Source: Curtobacterium sp. MCPF17_052 (GTDB lineage Bacteria; Actinomycetota; Actinomycetes; Actinomycetales; Microbacteriaceae). From it: DNA of 64,000 bases. Every line of letters starts with the position of its first letter. The stretch's first letter is position 1. This document shows, piece after piece, positions 7,560 to 16,164 of the stretch. The stretch lies in assembly GCF_003234085.1 (NCBI RefSeq), contig NZ_QKSD01000013.1, positions 1 to 64,000 of the forward strand. The letters run 5' to 3'. The position numbers and the translations under genes are program-made. The notes below the pieces were generated by a model. It was given only the letters and a program-made list of their open reading frames with translations. It did no database searches and was not told the DNA's origin.

Positions 7560-8249
7560 GACGAGCCCGAGGGTGCCGACGCAATCCCCGACCAGGAGCG
7601 GACGGACCACGAGCGGAAGGACAGTAGGCGCGCGGACAGTGATCGTGCGGAGATCGATCACCCGGACGACGCCAACCAGCGCCGACTGGGGGAGCGGCTG
7701 CAGCGCCTCCGCACCGAGCGCCGCTGGAGCCTCACGGAACTCGCCGAGGAGTCCGGCGTCTCCCGCGCCATGATCAACCGCGTCGAGCGGGGCGTCTCGA
7801 GCCCGACCGCCACGATCCTCGGCCGCCTCTCCGGCGCGTTCGGGCTCACCGTCTCGCAACTCCTCGACGAGGCCCTCGAGCACGAGGTGCCCCGGACCAG
7901 CGATCCGGACGAGGCCCGCGGGGTGCAGCGTGCCGCCGCGGCCGACTCGTGGACCGACCCGGAGACCGGGTACCGCCGCCGCCCGCTGTCGAGCGCGGAC
8001 TTCCCCGCCGACGTGACCGAGGTGCGCCTGCCCGCTGGTCGCGAGGTCGCCTACCCCGCCAGCGCGTACGCCTTCCTGCGGCACTGCATCTGGGTGGTCG
8101 ACGGGGCCCTCGAACTGCAGGTGGGTGCGACCACGACGCGCCTCGGCGCGGGGGACCGGATCGAGCTCGGCGAACCGGCCGACGTCGTCTACCGCAACGC
8201 CGGCGACGAGCCGTGCCGGTACGTCGTCGTGGTGGTCCGCCAGCGCTGA
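7545..8249 (+). CDS. XRE-family regulator with C-terminal cupin sensor
   Basis: A 234-residue one-component regulator. The first 45 residues are charged and disordered. A helix-turn-helix of the XRE/SutR type follows at about residues 50-105 (RLGERLQRLRTERRWSLTEL through SGVSRAMINRVERG). A linker leads to a cupin barrel (about 150-232) with PAGREVAYP, VVDGALELQVG and LGAGDRIELGEPADVVYRNA. The cupin lacks an obvious His-rich metal motif and may bind a small ligand. This architecture usually regulates neighbouring amino-acid or amine metabolism genes. The divergent acetyltransferase is the likely target. The ATG at 7545 is the only in-frame ATG before the HTH. Confidence 0.87.
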   Translation: MSHIVDEPEGADAIPDQERTDHERKDSRRADSDRAEIDHPDDANQRRLGERLQRLRTERRWSLTELAEESGVSRAMINRVERGVSSPTATILGRLSGAFGLTVSQLLDEALEHEVPRTSDPDEARGVQRAAAADSWTDPETGYRRRPLSSADFPADVTEVRLPAGREVAYPASAYAFLRHCIWVVDGALELQVGATTTRLGAGDRIELGEPADVVYRNAGDEPCRYVVVVVRQR

Positions 8250-8286
8250 CGGGAGGCCCGCCCCGCGTCCGGCACCGCGCCTCCCG
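8250..8286. repeat. GGGAGGCC palindrome, copy next to XRE stop
   Basis: CGGGAGGC (8250-8257) and GCCTCCCG (8279-8286) form a perfect 8-bp stem starting right after the stop codon. It may act as the terminator. Its sequence from 8248 is repeated with two differences from 8387, on the far side of the GCGAAAGCGACAG palindrome. Confidence 0.65.
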
Positions 8287-8333
8287 GCTCGGCCTGGCCG
8301 CCCGGCCCGGCCGCCCGCCCGGCCCGGCACATG

Positions 8334-8386
8334 CGCGAAAGCGACAGTCCGCGGCGGAAGGTGCGCGCAGATCTGTCGCTTTCGCG
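8334..8386. repeat. GCGAAAGCGACAG-ended palindromic repeat, copy A
   Basis: A 14-bp perfect terminal inverted repeat CGCGAAAGCGACAG / CTGTCGCTTTCGCG encloses 25 bases. The same arms occur at 18502-18552 and 43122-43176, always between genes. It behaves like a REP-type dispersed element. Confidence 0.85.
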
Positions 8387-8424
8387 GACGGGAGGCCCGC
8401 CCCACGTCCGGCACCGCGCCTGCC
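8387..8424. repeat. GGGAGGCC palindrome, second copy before rpiB
   Basis: This is a direct repeat of 8248-8285 with the right arm degraded (GCCTGCCG instead of GCCTCCCG). Together the two copies bracket the GCGAAAGCGACAG palindrome. Confidence 0.6.
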
Positions 8425-8476
8425 GGCCGGAGCGGGCGCGGGAAGCCCGCCGCGGGTGCAGGAATAGGATCGGTCC

Positions 8477-8965
8477 ATGCGCATCCACCTCGGAACGGAC
8501 CACGCCGGCCTCGAGTTCAACAAGACCCTCGCCACGCACCTGACCGAAGCCGGCCACGAGGTCGTGGACCACGGTCCGACCGAGTACGAGCCGCTGGACG
8601 ACTACCCCTCGTTCTGCATCAACGCCGCGCACGCCGTGGTGCAGGACCAGCGCGCGGGGGTCCAGGCCCTCGGCGTCGTGTTCGGTGGGTCGGGCAACGG
8701 GGAGCAGATCGCCGCGAACAAGGTCGAGGGCATCCGGGCGGCGCTGGTGTGGAACGAGTCGACCGCGGTCCTCGCGCGCCAGCACAACGACGCGAACGTC
8801 ATCTCGATCGGTGCCCGTCAGCACACCGAGGAAGAGGCCATCCGCTTCGTCGACCTGTTCATCGCCGAGCCGTTCTCGGGCGAGGAGCGCCACGCCCGCC
8901 GGATCGCGCAGCTCGCCGAGTACGAGCAGACCGGCACGATCGCCGGCAAGCAGGTCGACGCGTAG
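8477..8965 (+). CDS. rpiB: Ribose-5-phosphate isomerase B
   Basis: A 162-residue RpiB that interconverts ribose-5-phosphate and ribulose-5-phosphate in the pentose phosphate pathway. The N-terminus MRIHLGTDHAG has the Asp-His substrate motif. GGSGNGEQIAANKVEGIRAA near residue 70 is the RpiB anion-hole region, with Gly-Ser-Gly-Asn-Gly; Ser replaces the catalytic Cys of E. coli RpiB, as known for the mycobacterial enzyme, which uses Glu in the GNGE motif. ARQHNDANVISIGAR follows. A TAGGAT box (8465-8470) ends 6 bases before the ATG, indicating a leaderless mRNA. The ribose operon lies 28 kb away on the other strand. Confidence 0.95.
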   Translation: MRIHLGTDHAGLEFNKTLATHLTEAGHEVVDHGPTEYEPLDDYPSFCINAAHAVVQDQRAGVQALGVVFGGSGNGEQIAANKVEGIRAALVWNESTAVLARQHNDANVISIGARQHTEEEAIRFVDLFIAEPFSGEERHARRIAQLAEYEQTGTIAGKQVDA

Positions 8966-9058
8966 CAGGGCGCCTCCGGCCCGGTCACCGCGGACCGGGC
9001 CACGCGGTCGGCAGTCGGGGGACACGGGTCGTCAGCGGTACCGGGTAGAACGGAACGC

Positions 9059-9988
9059 ATGCCCGAGGGTCACTCTGTCCACCGAATCGCCAACCAGTTC
9101 ACCCGGCACTTCGTCGGCAAGCGCTGCGAGGTGTCCAGCCCGCAGGGCCGGTTCGCCGCGGGCGCCGCACAGCTCGACGGCAAGACACTGATCGCTGCCC
9201 GTGCCGTCGGCAAGCAGATGTTCCTCGAGTTCGAGGACGACCTGTTCCTCCGTGTGCACCTCGGCCTGTACGGGGCGTGGGACTTCGCCGGCGTGATCTC
9301 CACCGCCGAAGCACTGTCGGACGACGACGACCGCGAGGAGTCCTTGTCCTCGATCGGCGCCCCGCGACTCGCCCGCTACCGGATGGCCGAGCAGGAGAAG
9401 ACCGAGGACCCGATCGAGGCCTTCCCGCCGGACCCGGTCGGCCAGGTGCGTGTACGGCTGCTCACCGAGGACACCGTCGCTGACCTGCGGGGCCCGACCG
9501 CCTGCGTCGTCGAGGATGCCGCCGGTGTGCAGCGGGCGCTCGACAAGCTCGGCCCGGACCCGATGAACGACGACGGACCGGAGGCCGAGAAGGTCTTCGT
9601 GGAGAACATCCGGAAGCGCAACGTCGCGATCGGGCAGCTGCTGATGGACCAGTCCGTGGTGAGCGGCATCGGCAACATCTACCGCGCGGAGCTGCTGTTC
9701 CGGCAGCGCCTCGACCCGTACAAGGTCGGGAAGAAGATCACCGTGAAGCAGGCGAAGGCGCTCTGGGCGGACTGGTCGAAGCTGCTGCACGACGGTGTCC
9801 GGGACGGCTTGATGCTGACGATGGACGGCCTGTCCGACGCCGACCACAAGAAGGCACTGCGCTCGCGGAAGGACCGCCACTGGGTGTACCACCGCCAGGG
9901 CGAACCCTGCCGGGTCTGCGGCACCGAGATCCGGATCGCCGACATGGCCGGCCGCAAGCTCTACTGGTGCCCGAAGGACCAGAAGTAG
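9059..9988 (+). CDS. nei: Fpg/Nei-family DNA glycosylase/AP lyase
   Basis: A 309-residue base-excision repair enzyme of the actinobacterial Nei (endonuclease VIII) branch. It starts MPEGHSVHRIA; after removal of Met, Pro2 is the Schiff-base nucleophile and Glu3 the acid. Lys near residue 57 (AVGKQMFLEF) fits the beta-hairpin lysine. The helix-two-turn-helix (DQSVVSGIGNIYRAELLFRQ) is intact. The C-terminal zinc finger has CRVC and then WCPKDQK, so the expected fourth Cys is Asp and the finger may bind metal poorly or be finished by another residue. It probably removes oxidised pyrimidines. The gene runs in the same direction as rpiB, 93 bp downstream. Confidence 0.9.
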   Translation: MPEGHSVHRIANQFTRHFVGKRCEVSSPQGRFAAGAAQLDGKTLIAARAVGKQMFLEFEDDLFLRVHLGLYGAWDFAGVISTAEALSDDDDREESLSSIGAPRLARYRMAEQEKTEDPIEAFPPDPVGQVRVRLLTEDTVADLRGPTACVVEDAAGVQRALDKLGPDPMNDDGPEAEKVFVENIRKRNVAIGQLLMDQSVVSGIGNIYRAELLFRQRLDPYKVGKKITVKQAKALWADWSKLLHDGVRDGLMLTMDGLSDADHKKALRSRKDRHWVYHRQGEPCRVCGTEIRIADMAGRKLYWCPKDQK

Positions 9989-10000
9989 CCTTCCCGCAAC

Positions 10001-10060
10001 ACGCAACGGTGGCGGCGCTCCGCAGGGGTACTGCCGTGCGTGACGACGCCACCGTTGCGT
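10001..10060. terminator. Bidirectional terminator hairpin
   Basis: ACGCAACGGTGGCG (10001-10014) and CGCCACCGTTGCGT (10047-10060) pair perfectly over 14 bp between the convergent nei and amidohydrolase genes. The 32-base loop can form an inner hairpin. Confidence 0.7.
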
Positions 10061-10071
10061 TTCGCGAGGGC

Positions 10072-11550
10072 CTAGACGGCCCTGTGGGTCCAGCGGCCGG
10101 CGACGGCTGTGGCCAGGACCGGCATCGTGCGGAGAGCGGCCGAGGTGGCCGTGAGCGGGTCGGACGGCACGAGGACCAGATCGGCGACGTCACCGACGGC
10201 CACGCCGACGCGGCCGTCGGTGCTGCCCCGCCACGCGGCGAGCGCCGACATCCGCTGCTCCGGGTGCCACGGATCCCGTCCGTCGCGGTCCCGGCCGACG
10301 GCGGCGGCGAGCGCCACCCACGGGTCGAGTGGCGCGACGGGGGCGTCCGATCCGAGTTGCATCCGGGCTCCGGCCCGCTCGAGTGCGGCGAACGGGAAGG
10401 CCCGGTCGGTGCGGCCCGCCCAGTGGTGGTCGGCGATGTCACGGTCGTCCATGGCGTGCTCGGGCTGGACGGAGGCGACGACGCCGAGCCGCGCGAACCG
10501 CGGGACGTCGTCGGGCTGCAGCAGTTGGGCGTGCTCGATGGTGCCGCGGGTGCCGACGGTCTCGAACGCGTTGAGTGCCAGCGTGACGGCCCGGTCGCCG
10601 ATGGCGTGGACGGCGGGGACGAGTCCGGCGGCGACGGCACGGCGGAGGACCGGGACGAGGTCCTCCGGCGTCCAGGTGAGCAGCCCTCCGCCGTCCGAGG
10701 TCGCGGCGGTCCGGGTGCCGAGGGACCCGTCGGTGATCACCTTGAACGGCCCCATCGTCAGCAGGCCGCGGGTGCCCGGCACGACGTCGCCGGTGCGGAG
10801 GCCGCGGGCGACCACGCCGTCGAGCTCGCCCGGGTAGACGCCGGACGCCACGCGGATGCCGTCCGTGCCGGCGGCGATCCGGCGCGCCCATCGGTCGAGT
10901 CCGAACACCATCTCGAGGTCCACGACGCCCGTCACCCCGCGTCGGGCGGCGGCCTCGACCGCTTCCTCGACGGCGGCGTCGAGCAGTTCGTCGGGCACCC
11001 GGGACAGCGCACCGGTGACGTCAAAGGCGTCCTGTTCGCGGAGGACGCCGTCCTCGCCCGCCGGCAGGGCACGGCCGAGCGCCGCTGCGAAGTGCGCGAG
11101 GGCGCGGGTGTTGCACCAGACGGCGTGCAGGTCCGCGGCGACGACGACGACCGGGAGGCCCGGGGCGGCTCGGTCGAGCAACTCGCGTCGCGCCGGGGCC
11201 GGCCAGAGTCCGTCCCGGTAGCCGTGCCCGACCAGGACGCGGTCCGGGAGCGCGGTGCGGGCGGCCTCGGCGAGGCGGTCGGCGGTCTCCTCGGCGGAGG
11301 CGCAGTCCTGCACGTCGATGCGCTGCCGCATGAGCGCCCACTGGTCGAAGTGCACGTGGTGGTCACGGAGCCCCGGTCCGAGCCAGGCGCCGTCCGCCTC
11401 GACGACCTCGGTGGTGACCTCGCTGCCGGAGGGCACGTCGATCGTCCCCGCCGGTCCGATCGCGGCGACCCGTCCGTCGACGACCAGGACGTCGGAGGGG
11501 GCGCCGGACGTGCCCACACGGCGGACGGTGCGGAGCAGGACGGTTGTCAC
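10072..11550 (-). CDS. Amidohydrolase family 3 protein (YtcJ-like)
   Basis: A 492-residue metal-dependent hydrolase of the amidohydrolase superfamily. The N-terminal beta sandwich (residues 1-65) leads into a TIM barrel. GLRDHHVHFDQW carries the first metal HxH pair, and HAIGDRAVTLALNAFE and IEHAQLLQPDDV carry later His ligands. SDAPVAPLDPWVALAAAV contains the catalytic Asp. Substrates of YtcJ-like proteins are mostly unknown (N-acyl or formamide bonds), so none is named. The start is GTG at 11550, overlapping the paiB stop as GTGA, so the two are translated together. The reason for the pairing with PaiB is unclear. Confidence 0.85.
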   Translation of the reverse strand: MTTVLLRTVRRVGTSGAPSDVLVVDGRVAAIGPAGTIDVPSGSEVTTEVVEADGAWLGPGLRDHHVHFDQWALMRQRIDVQDCASAEETADRLAEAARTALPDRVLVGHGYRDGLWPAPARRELLDRAAPGLPVVVVAADLHAVWCNTRALAHFAAALGRALPAGEDGVLREQDAFDVTGALSRVPDELLDAAVEEAVEAAARRGVTGVVDLEMVFGLDRWARRIAAGTDGIRVASGVYPGELDGVVARGLRTGDVVPGTRGLLTMGPFKVITDGSLGTRTAATSDGGGLLTWTPEDLVPVLRRAVAAGLVPAVHAIGDRAVTLALNAFETVGTRGTIEHAQLLQPDDVPRFARLGVVASVQPEHAMDDRDIADHHWAGRTDRAFPFAALERAGARMQLGSDAPVAPLDPWVALAAAVGRDRDGRDPWHPEQRMSALAAWRGSTDGRVGVAVGDVADLVLVPSDPLTATSAALRTMPVLATAVAGRWTHRAV

Positions 11551-12200
11551 AGCGCCTCCCGTCCGGCGTCGCCCAGGTCCTCACGACGCGCGCGTACCCG
11601 CTCCATCTCGTCCGCCAGCGCCGGCGCCGCGTAGGGCCCGTCGGCGCGGAGGCCCTCGATCACCCGGTCGACGACCTCGGGTGCCTTGTTCTGGCTGAGC
11701 TTCGCGCGCGCGTCGAACCGGGTGACGCGCAGCCGGATGCCGACGGTGCCACGGGCGATGCGGCGGGCGGTGTCCTGGTCGACGTCGAGCGACACCGGGG
11801 ACGGCATCTCCCGTTCGAAGTGGTCGACGAGGTCCCCGAGGACCCGGAAGTTCTCGTCGTCGGACAGGATCTCCGGCGTGCCCCACAGATGTGCGGTGGT
11901 GTGGTTCCAGGTCGGGACGAACTGCTCCGGCGGGTACCAGGCGGGGGAGATGTAGCCGTGTGGGCCCTGCACGATGACCAGGACCTCGTGCTGGCCGAGC
12001 TCGTGCGCGACCTCGTCCGGACGGCCGACGTGCGACACCAGGACGAGTTCGTCATCGGCGCTCGGTTCGCGGAGGAACGGGTAGTGCGACGCCACCAGCC
12101 CGGCCGCCGTGTGCGACACGATCGTCGCCCAGGGGTTCCCGTCGACGAGTCGTCGGACCTCATCGACCTCGGTCATCAGGAAGGATGGTGTGTGCCGCAT
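11547..12200 (-). CDS. paiB: PaiB-type FMN-binding protein / negative regulator
   Basis: A 217-residue member of the FMN-binding split-barrel family named for Bacillus PaiB, a repressor of degradative enzymes. It starts MRHTPSFLMTEVDEVRRLVD. The conserved core is LVASHYPFL, LVSHVGRPDEVAHELG, VQGPHGYISPAWYP and VPTWNHTTAHLWG, with VGIRLRVTRFDARAKLSQNK near the end. It probably binds FMN as a dimer. The long open frame upstream is antisense shadow of the beta-lactamase gene, so the ATG at 12200 is chosen. It heads a two-gene unit with the amidohydrolase and is divergent, 33 bp away, from the serine hydrolase. Confidence 0.88.
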   Translation of the reverse strand: MRHTPSFLMTEVDEVRRLVDGNPWATIVSHTAAGLVASHYPFLREPSADDELVLVSHVGRPDEVAHELGQHEVLVIVQGPHGYISPAWYPPEQFVPTWNHTTAHLWGTPEILSDDENFRVLGDLVDHFEREMPSPVSLDVDQDTARRIARGTVGIRLRVTRFDARAKLSQNKAPEVVDRVIEGLRADGPYAAPALADEMERVRARREDLGDAGREAL

Positions 12201-12233
12201 CCGACGAGCGTGGCACATGCCAGGCTGGTCGGC

Positions 12234-13640
12234 ATGGAGAAGCGCGCTGCCTACGAGTCCGTCCTGCCCTACGTCCGGGAGTGGATCGCCTACAAGGTGT
12301 GGCAGCTGCGGTTGCCCGGTGTGCAGGTCGCCGTCGGGTTCGAGGGGCAGGAACTGTTCGCCGACGCCTTCGGCTACGCGGACGTCGAGGCCGGGCGTCG
12401 CCTGACCACCTCCGACCTGTTCCGGATCGCCTCGCACTCGAAGACGTTCACCGCGACCGCGCTGCTCCAGCTCGCCGACCAGGGCGCCCTGCGCCTCGAC
12501 GACACCGTCGGCACGTTCGTCCCCGCCCTGGTCGAGGCCGGTTCGCCGATCGCCGACGCCACCGTCCGCGAGCTCATGGAGATGGGTGCCGGAGTCGTCC
12601 GCGACGGCGCCGACGGCGACCACTGGGCGCTCGCACACCCGTTCCCGGACGCCGCGGAACTCGTCGCGCTCATCGTCGCGGGCGGCGCGAAGGTGCCCGT
12701 CGGGTCGGCCTTCAACTACTCGAACCTGGGCTACGGTCTGCTCGGCCTCGTCATCGAGGCGGTCACCGGCACCCGCTACGCCGACCACGTCCGCACGGCG
12801 ATCACCGAGCCGCTCGGGCTCACCGGCACCGGCGCCGAGTTCGACCCGGCACGCGAGGACGAGTACGTCATCGGCTACACCGGCCTGCACACCGCCCGCA
12901 CCCGGCAGCGCGTCCCGCACGTGACGACGGGGGCGCTCGCCGCGGCCACCGGGTTCCACGGCACCGCCTCGGACCTGGTCCGGTACTTCTCGGCACACGT
13001 GCCCGGCCGCGGCACGCTGCTCTCCGACCATGCCAAGCGGCTGGCCCAGCGGAAGGCGTGGAGCGCGCTCGACAGCGACCCCGCCGCCCGCGGTTACGGC
13101 GCCGGGTTCGTCGTCGACCGGATCAACGGCCGGGAGGTCCGTGGCCACTCCGGCGGGTTCCCCGGGCAGATCACGCAGTCGGTGTTCGACCCCGCGTCCT
13201 CGTTGGTCGTGTCGGTGTTGACGAGCAGCGCCACGGGTCCCGCGACGATGCTGGCCTACGGCATCGTCCACCTGCTCGATGCCGCCGCCGACGAGCACGC
13301 CCCCGGGGCGCCGGTGCCGGCTGACGTCGACACCGACCGCTACACCGGGCGCTTCACCACCTTCGAGGGGATCACCGACATCGCCCGCGTCGGGGAGCGG
13401 CTGCTGGCGATCGACCCGACGCAGCCGGTGCCGACCGAGTCGCCCGTCCGTCTGGAGGTCGTCGACGCGGACACGCTGCGGATGGCGTCCGGCAACCGGT
13501 TCGGGTCGATCGACGAGGACATCGTGTTCACGCGCGACGACTCCGGCGCGATCGTGTCCGTCCGGGGCGACAGCGGCATGACGCAGCGTCCGTGGTCCGT
13601 GCCGGAGGAGTCACCCGAGGTCGCGGCCGCGCTCGTCTGA
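12234..13640 (+). CDS. Serine beta-lactamase-like hydrolase (class C/EstB type)
   Basis: A 468-residue penicillin-binding-like hydrolase. The nucleophile motif SxxK is SHSK near residue 67 (FRIASHSKTFTATALL), and the YxN motif is YSN (SAFNYSNLGYGLLGLV). HSGGFPGQ near residue 305 replaces the KTG motif. A C-terminal lipocalin-like domain follows after residue 360. There is no signal peptide, so it is likely cytosolic and an esterase or D-aminopeptidase rather than a true antibiotic-resistance enzyme. The divergent paiB gene starts 33 bp away. The ATG at 12234 is preferred because the upstream frame is antisense to paiB. The stop codon lies in a short tandem repeat. Confidence 0.87.
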   Translation: MEKRAAYESVLPYVREWIAYKVWQLRLPGVQVAVGFEGQELFADAFGYADVEAGRRLTTSDLFRIASHSKTFTATALLQLADQGALRLDDTVGTFVPALVEAGSPIADATVRELMEMGAGVVRDGADGDHWALAHPFPDAAELVALIVAGGAKVPVGSAFNYSNLGYGLLGLVIEAVTGTRYADHVRTAITEPLGLTGTGAEFDPAREDEYVIGYTGLHTARTRQRVPHVTTGALAAATGFHGTASDLVRYFSAHVPGRGTLLSDHAKRLAQRKAWSALDSDPAARGYGAGFVVDRINGREVRGHSGGFPGQITQSVFDPASSLVVSVLTSSATGPATMLAYGIVHLLDAAADEHAPGAPVPADVDTDRYTGRFTTFEGITDIARVGERLLAIDPTQPVPTESPVRLEVVDADTLRMASGNRFGSIDEDIVFTRDDSGAIVSVRGDSGMTQRPWSVPEESPEVAAALV

Positions 13641-13673
13641 GCACTGCGCGGGTCTGAGCACTGCGCTCGTCTG
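13635..13673 (+). repeat. 17-bp tandem repeat anchored on a stop codon
   Basis: GTCTGAGCACTGCGC plus two bases occurs twice (13635-13651, 13652-13668), then GTCTG starts a third. The first copy includes the Val-stop end (GTC TGA) of the beta-lactamase-like gene. Confidence 0.85.
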
Positions 13674-13711
13674 CACACGCAGCCCTGCGGCCGGGGACCG
13701 GGTGGTCGGCG

Positions 13712-14365
13712 TCAGCGGACGTCGGCCGTCTCCCACAGCCGTCGGGCACCGTCGCCGACCGGGCGGAGGAGCGGCGGCGCGAACACCAGCAGCGCCCCGA
13801 CGAACGCCACGAACTGCGCGGTCTGCGGGATCGCGAACAGAACCGTCAGGGCGTCCTGCGGCGGCATCCAGAACCCGAACAGGACCGGCTCGACGACCGT
13901 CCAGGCGAGCCAGATCCCGGCGCCGACCAGCACGGCCCAGGCGGCGACCCGGTGCAACGGACCGCTCGCAGCGCCGGCGGTGGTGTCGGTCGTGGTGTCG
14001 GCTGTGGTGCTGGACCTGGTTCGCAGGACGAGCAGCACGCCGAACACGAACAGCAGCACCCGGGCCGCGATGAACAGCACGGTCCCGAGGGGCCAGGCGG
14101 CACCGGGCACGAGTCCGGCCACGGAGTACGTCAGCGCGGCGAGGGCGAAGGCGAGCAGGACGTGGTCATGACTGCGGAGCACCTGCATCGTCACCACGGC
14201 GGCGGCGGCGAGACCGACGGCCATCACCGCCCGGAACCCGATGCTGTACTGGTCCGGCCACGTGAGGGCGACCTGCAGCCAGCTGGCGACGACGGCGATC
14301 GCCGGGACGAGTGCGGCGACGACCGCGGCGAGTGCCGTCAGCCGGTCACGTGTGGTGTCGTGCAT
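13712..14365 (-). CDS. Multi-pass membrane protein of unknown function
   Basis: A 217-residue integral membrane protein with six predicted hydrophobic spans, at about residues 10-32, 45-62, 68-84, 88-112, 137-158 and 172-196. A Thr/Ser/Asp-rich loop (RTRSSTTADTTTDTTAGAAS) lies between the fourth and fifth. I do not recognise a family. The start is ATG at 14365, with AAGGGGGAACC just upstream. The longer frame beyond it overlaps the promoter region and is not needed. A TAGAGT -10-like box (14411-14406) lies 46 bases before the ATG, and a 14-bp perfect palindrome sits just downstream of it, so the gene may be repressor-controlled. It is divergent from the sensor kinase. Confidence 0.75.
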   Translation of the reverse strand: MHDTTRDRLTALAAVVAALVPAIAVVASWLQVALTWPDQYSIGFRAVMAVGLAAAAVVTMQVLRSHDHVLLAFALAALTYSVAGLVPGAAWPLGTVLFIAARVLLFVFGVLLVLRTRSSTTADTTTDTTAGAASGPLHRVAAWAVLVGAGIWLAWTVVEPVLFGFWMPPQDALTVLFAIPQTAQFVAFVGALLVFAPPLLRPVGDGARRLWETADVR

Positions 14366-14384
14366 GGTTCCCCCTTGTGCTGTC

Positions 14385-14398
14385 CTGCACCGGTGCAG
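14385..14398. promoter_or_regulatory. Palindromic operator candidate before the membrane protein
   Basis: CTGCACCGGTGCAG is a perfect 14-bp palindrome located 7 bases downstream of the TAGAGT -10-like box on the minus strand, a position where a bound repressor would block transcription. No cognate regulator is identified. Confidence 0.45.
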
Positions 14399-14538
14399 TG
14401 TCGGCACTCTACACATCACCGGCCGCGGCAGGGAAGGGTCGGGAGGACGGGTGGGGAGGACGGGGTGGGGACAACCCCACCACGGGTCCGGGAGGCGGCA
14501 GGATGGGACCGGGCCCGCTCCTGGGCGAGGCTCGATGC

Positions 14539-16134
14539 ATGACCGACACCGACCGGCTCGACCTGGCCCGCACCGTCCCCCTGGACGACGCGATGACCTC
14601 GCCCGACCATGCCGAGACCGTTCCGCTCGACACCACGACACCGGAAGCGACCATCCCGATGCCCTCCGCCCCTGCACCCGGTCCTGGCGGGCCTCCCGGA
14701 GCCTGGGACGCGACCCCGCCGGTGACCACCCCGCAGCCGCCGAAGCCGCCGGCGTCGGCCGCCGGCGGTCGCGGTCCGGATGCCCCGATCCGCTCCGGCA
14801 GCGGTGGCAGCGGTGGGCGACCGAGTGCCGGTGCCTTCTACCGGGAGGCCTGGCGTCGGTCACCGCGGGACTTCGGTTACATGGCCCTCACCGCGGTGCT
14901 CCTCTGCACGCTGTACTTTGCGTTCCCCGCGATCCTCGGCATCGGCGGCCTCGGGTCCCGCGACGTGTTCAACCCGTTCACGCTGCTGCTGTTCTTCGTG
15001 GCGCTGTTCGTCGCCCGCTGGCTCGGACAGTTCGAGAAGCTGCGGATGAGCTGGGCCGACCCACGGCCGATCCGTCCGGTGGACTGGACGCCGAAGTGGC
15101 AGCAGAACTGGTGGACGCGCACCGGGTCGGCGGTCGCGAACCCGCACTACTGGCTGTACCTGCTGCACGCGGTCGTCGTCTACCCGCTGACCGCTGCCGT
15201 GACGGTCGGTGCCGGGCTGCTCCTGGCGGTCGGGTTCCTCTGGCCGGTCGTCGTCGTCCTGGTGTACGTCGTCGCCGGCCGGTACCTGCTCGACCCGAAC
15301 GACATCGGCTCGGGTGCCGGGGTCGTCTTCCTCGGCCTCCTGTCGATGGCGGCGAGTGTGCTCCTGTTCCCGCTCTGGCTGCGCGGCTCCGTGCTCGCGC
15401 ACTACTGGATCGACCACGGCCTGCTCGGTGGCTTCCGGGCCGAGGTGCTCGAGGAGCGGGTGGCGGGCCTCCAGGCCTCCCGTGCCGGCGCCGTGACCGC
15501 GGAGGGGCAGGCGCTCCGCCAGATCGAACGCGACCTGCACGACGGCCCGCAGCAGCGACTGGTGCGTCTGCGGATGGACCTGGCCGCGGCCGAGCGGTCG
15601 TTCGAGAAGGACCCGGAGCGGGCCAAGCGGCTGATCGGTGAGGCGTCCGGCCACGCGCAGGACGCGCTCGACGAACTGCGGGCGTTGTCCCGCGGGTTCG
15701 CGCCGCCGATCCTGCTCGACCGTGGGCTCGTCGCGGCCCTCGAAGCGCTGTGCTCCCGTTCGCCGATCCCGGTCGGACTCGACATCCGCCTTCCCGACGG
15801 GCTGGAGCTCGCGACCGAGATCCAGCGGAACGTGTACTTCACCGTCAGCGAGCTGCTGACGAACACCGCCAAGCACGCCGGCGCCTCGGCGGCCGGGGTG
15901 TACCTCGGGCTGCTGGTCGACACGGCCGGCACCTGGTTCCTCACGGTCAGCGTGACGGACGACGGCCGCGGCGGGGCGAGCCCGCGCGAAGGGCACGGCA
16001 TCGAGGGGCTGATGGGCCGGATGCGCGCCCTGGACGGTGAACTGACGGTGTCGAGCCCGCTCGGCGGACCGACGGAGGCGACCGCCCGGATCCCGCTCGG
16101 TGCGCTGAACGGTGTCCCCACGCCCCGCACGTGA
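14539..16134 (+). CDS. Two-component sensor histidine kinase (NarL-type partner)
   Basis: A 531-residue membrane kinase. The first 95 residues are a soluble Pro/Thr/Gly-rich tail. Membrane spans appear at about 113-139, 147-163, 206-252 (two) and 260-285, forming a multi-pass sensor region. The dimerisation and phospho-acceptor domain (HisKA_3) has LRQIERDLHDGPQQRL, with phospho-His near 334. The HATPase domain has NVYFTVSELLTNTAKHA (N box), DDGRGGA and GHGIEGLMGRMRALDG. The ligand is unknown. The ATG at 14539 is preferred over an upstream frame that covers the divergent promoter. The response regulator starts 31 bp downstream and is the obvious partner. Confidence 0.92.
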   Translation: MTDTDRLDLARTVPLDDAMTSPDHAETVPLDTTTPEATIPMPSAPAPGPGGPPGAWDATPPVTTPQPPKPPASAAGGRGPDAPIRSGSGGSGGRPSAGAFYREAWRRSPRDFGYMALTAVLLCTLYFAFPAILGIGGLGSRDVFNPFTLLLFFVALFVARWLGQFEKLRMSWADPRPIRPVDWTPKWQQNWWTRTGSAVANPHYWLYLLHAVVVYPLTAAVTVGAGLLLAVGFLWPVVVVLVYVVAGRYLLDPNDIGSGAGVVFLGLLSMAASVLLFPLWLRGSVLAHYWIDHGLLGGFRAEVLEERVAGLQASRAGAVTAEGQALRQIERDLHDGPQQRLVRLRMDLAAAERSFEKDPERAKRLIGEASGHAQDALDELRALSRGFAPPILLDRGLVAALEALCSRSPIPVGLDIRLPDGLELATEIQRNVYFTVSELLTNTAKHAGASAAGVYLGLLVDTAGTWFLTVSVTDDGRGGASPREGHGIEGLMGRMRALDGELTVSSPLGGPTEATARIPLGALNGVPTPRT

Positions 16135-16164
16135 GCAGGTGCGCGTCGCCGCTAGGCTGAGCGC

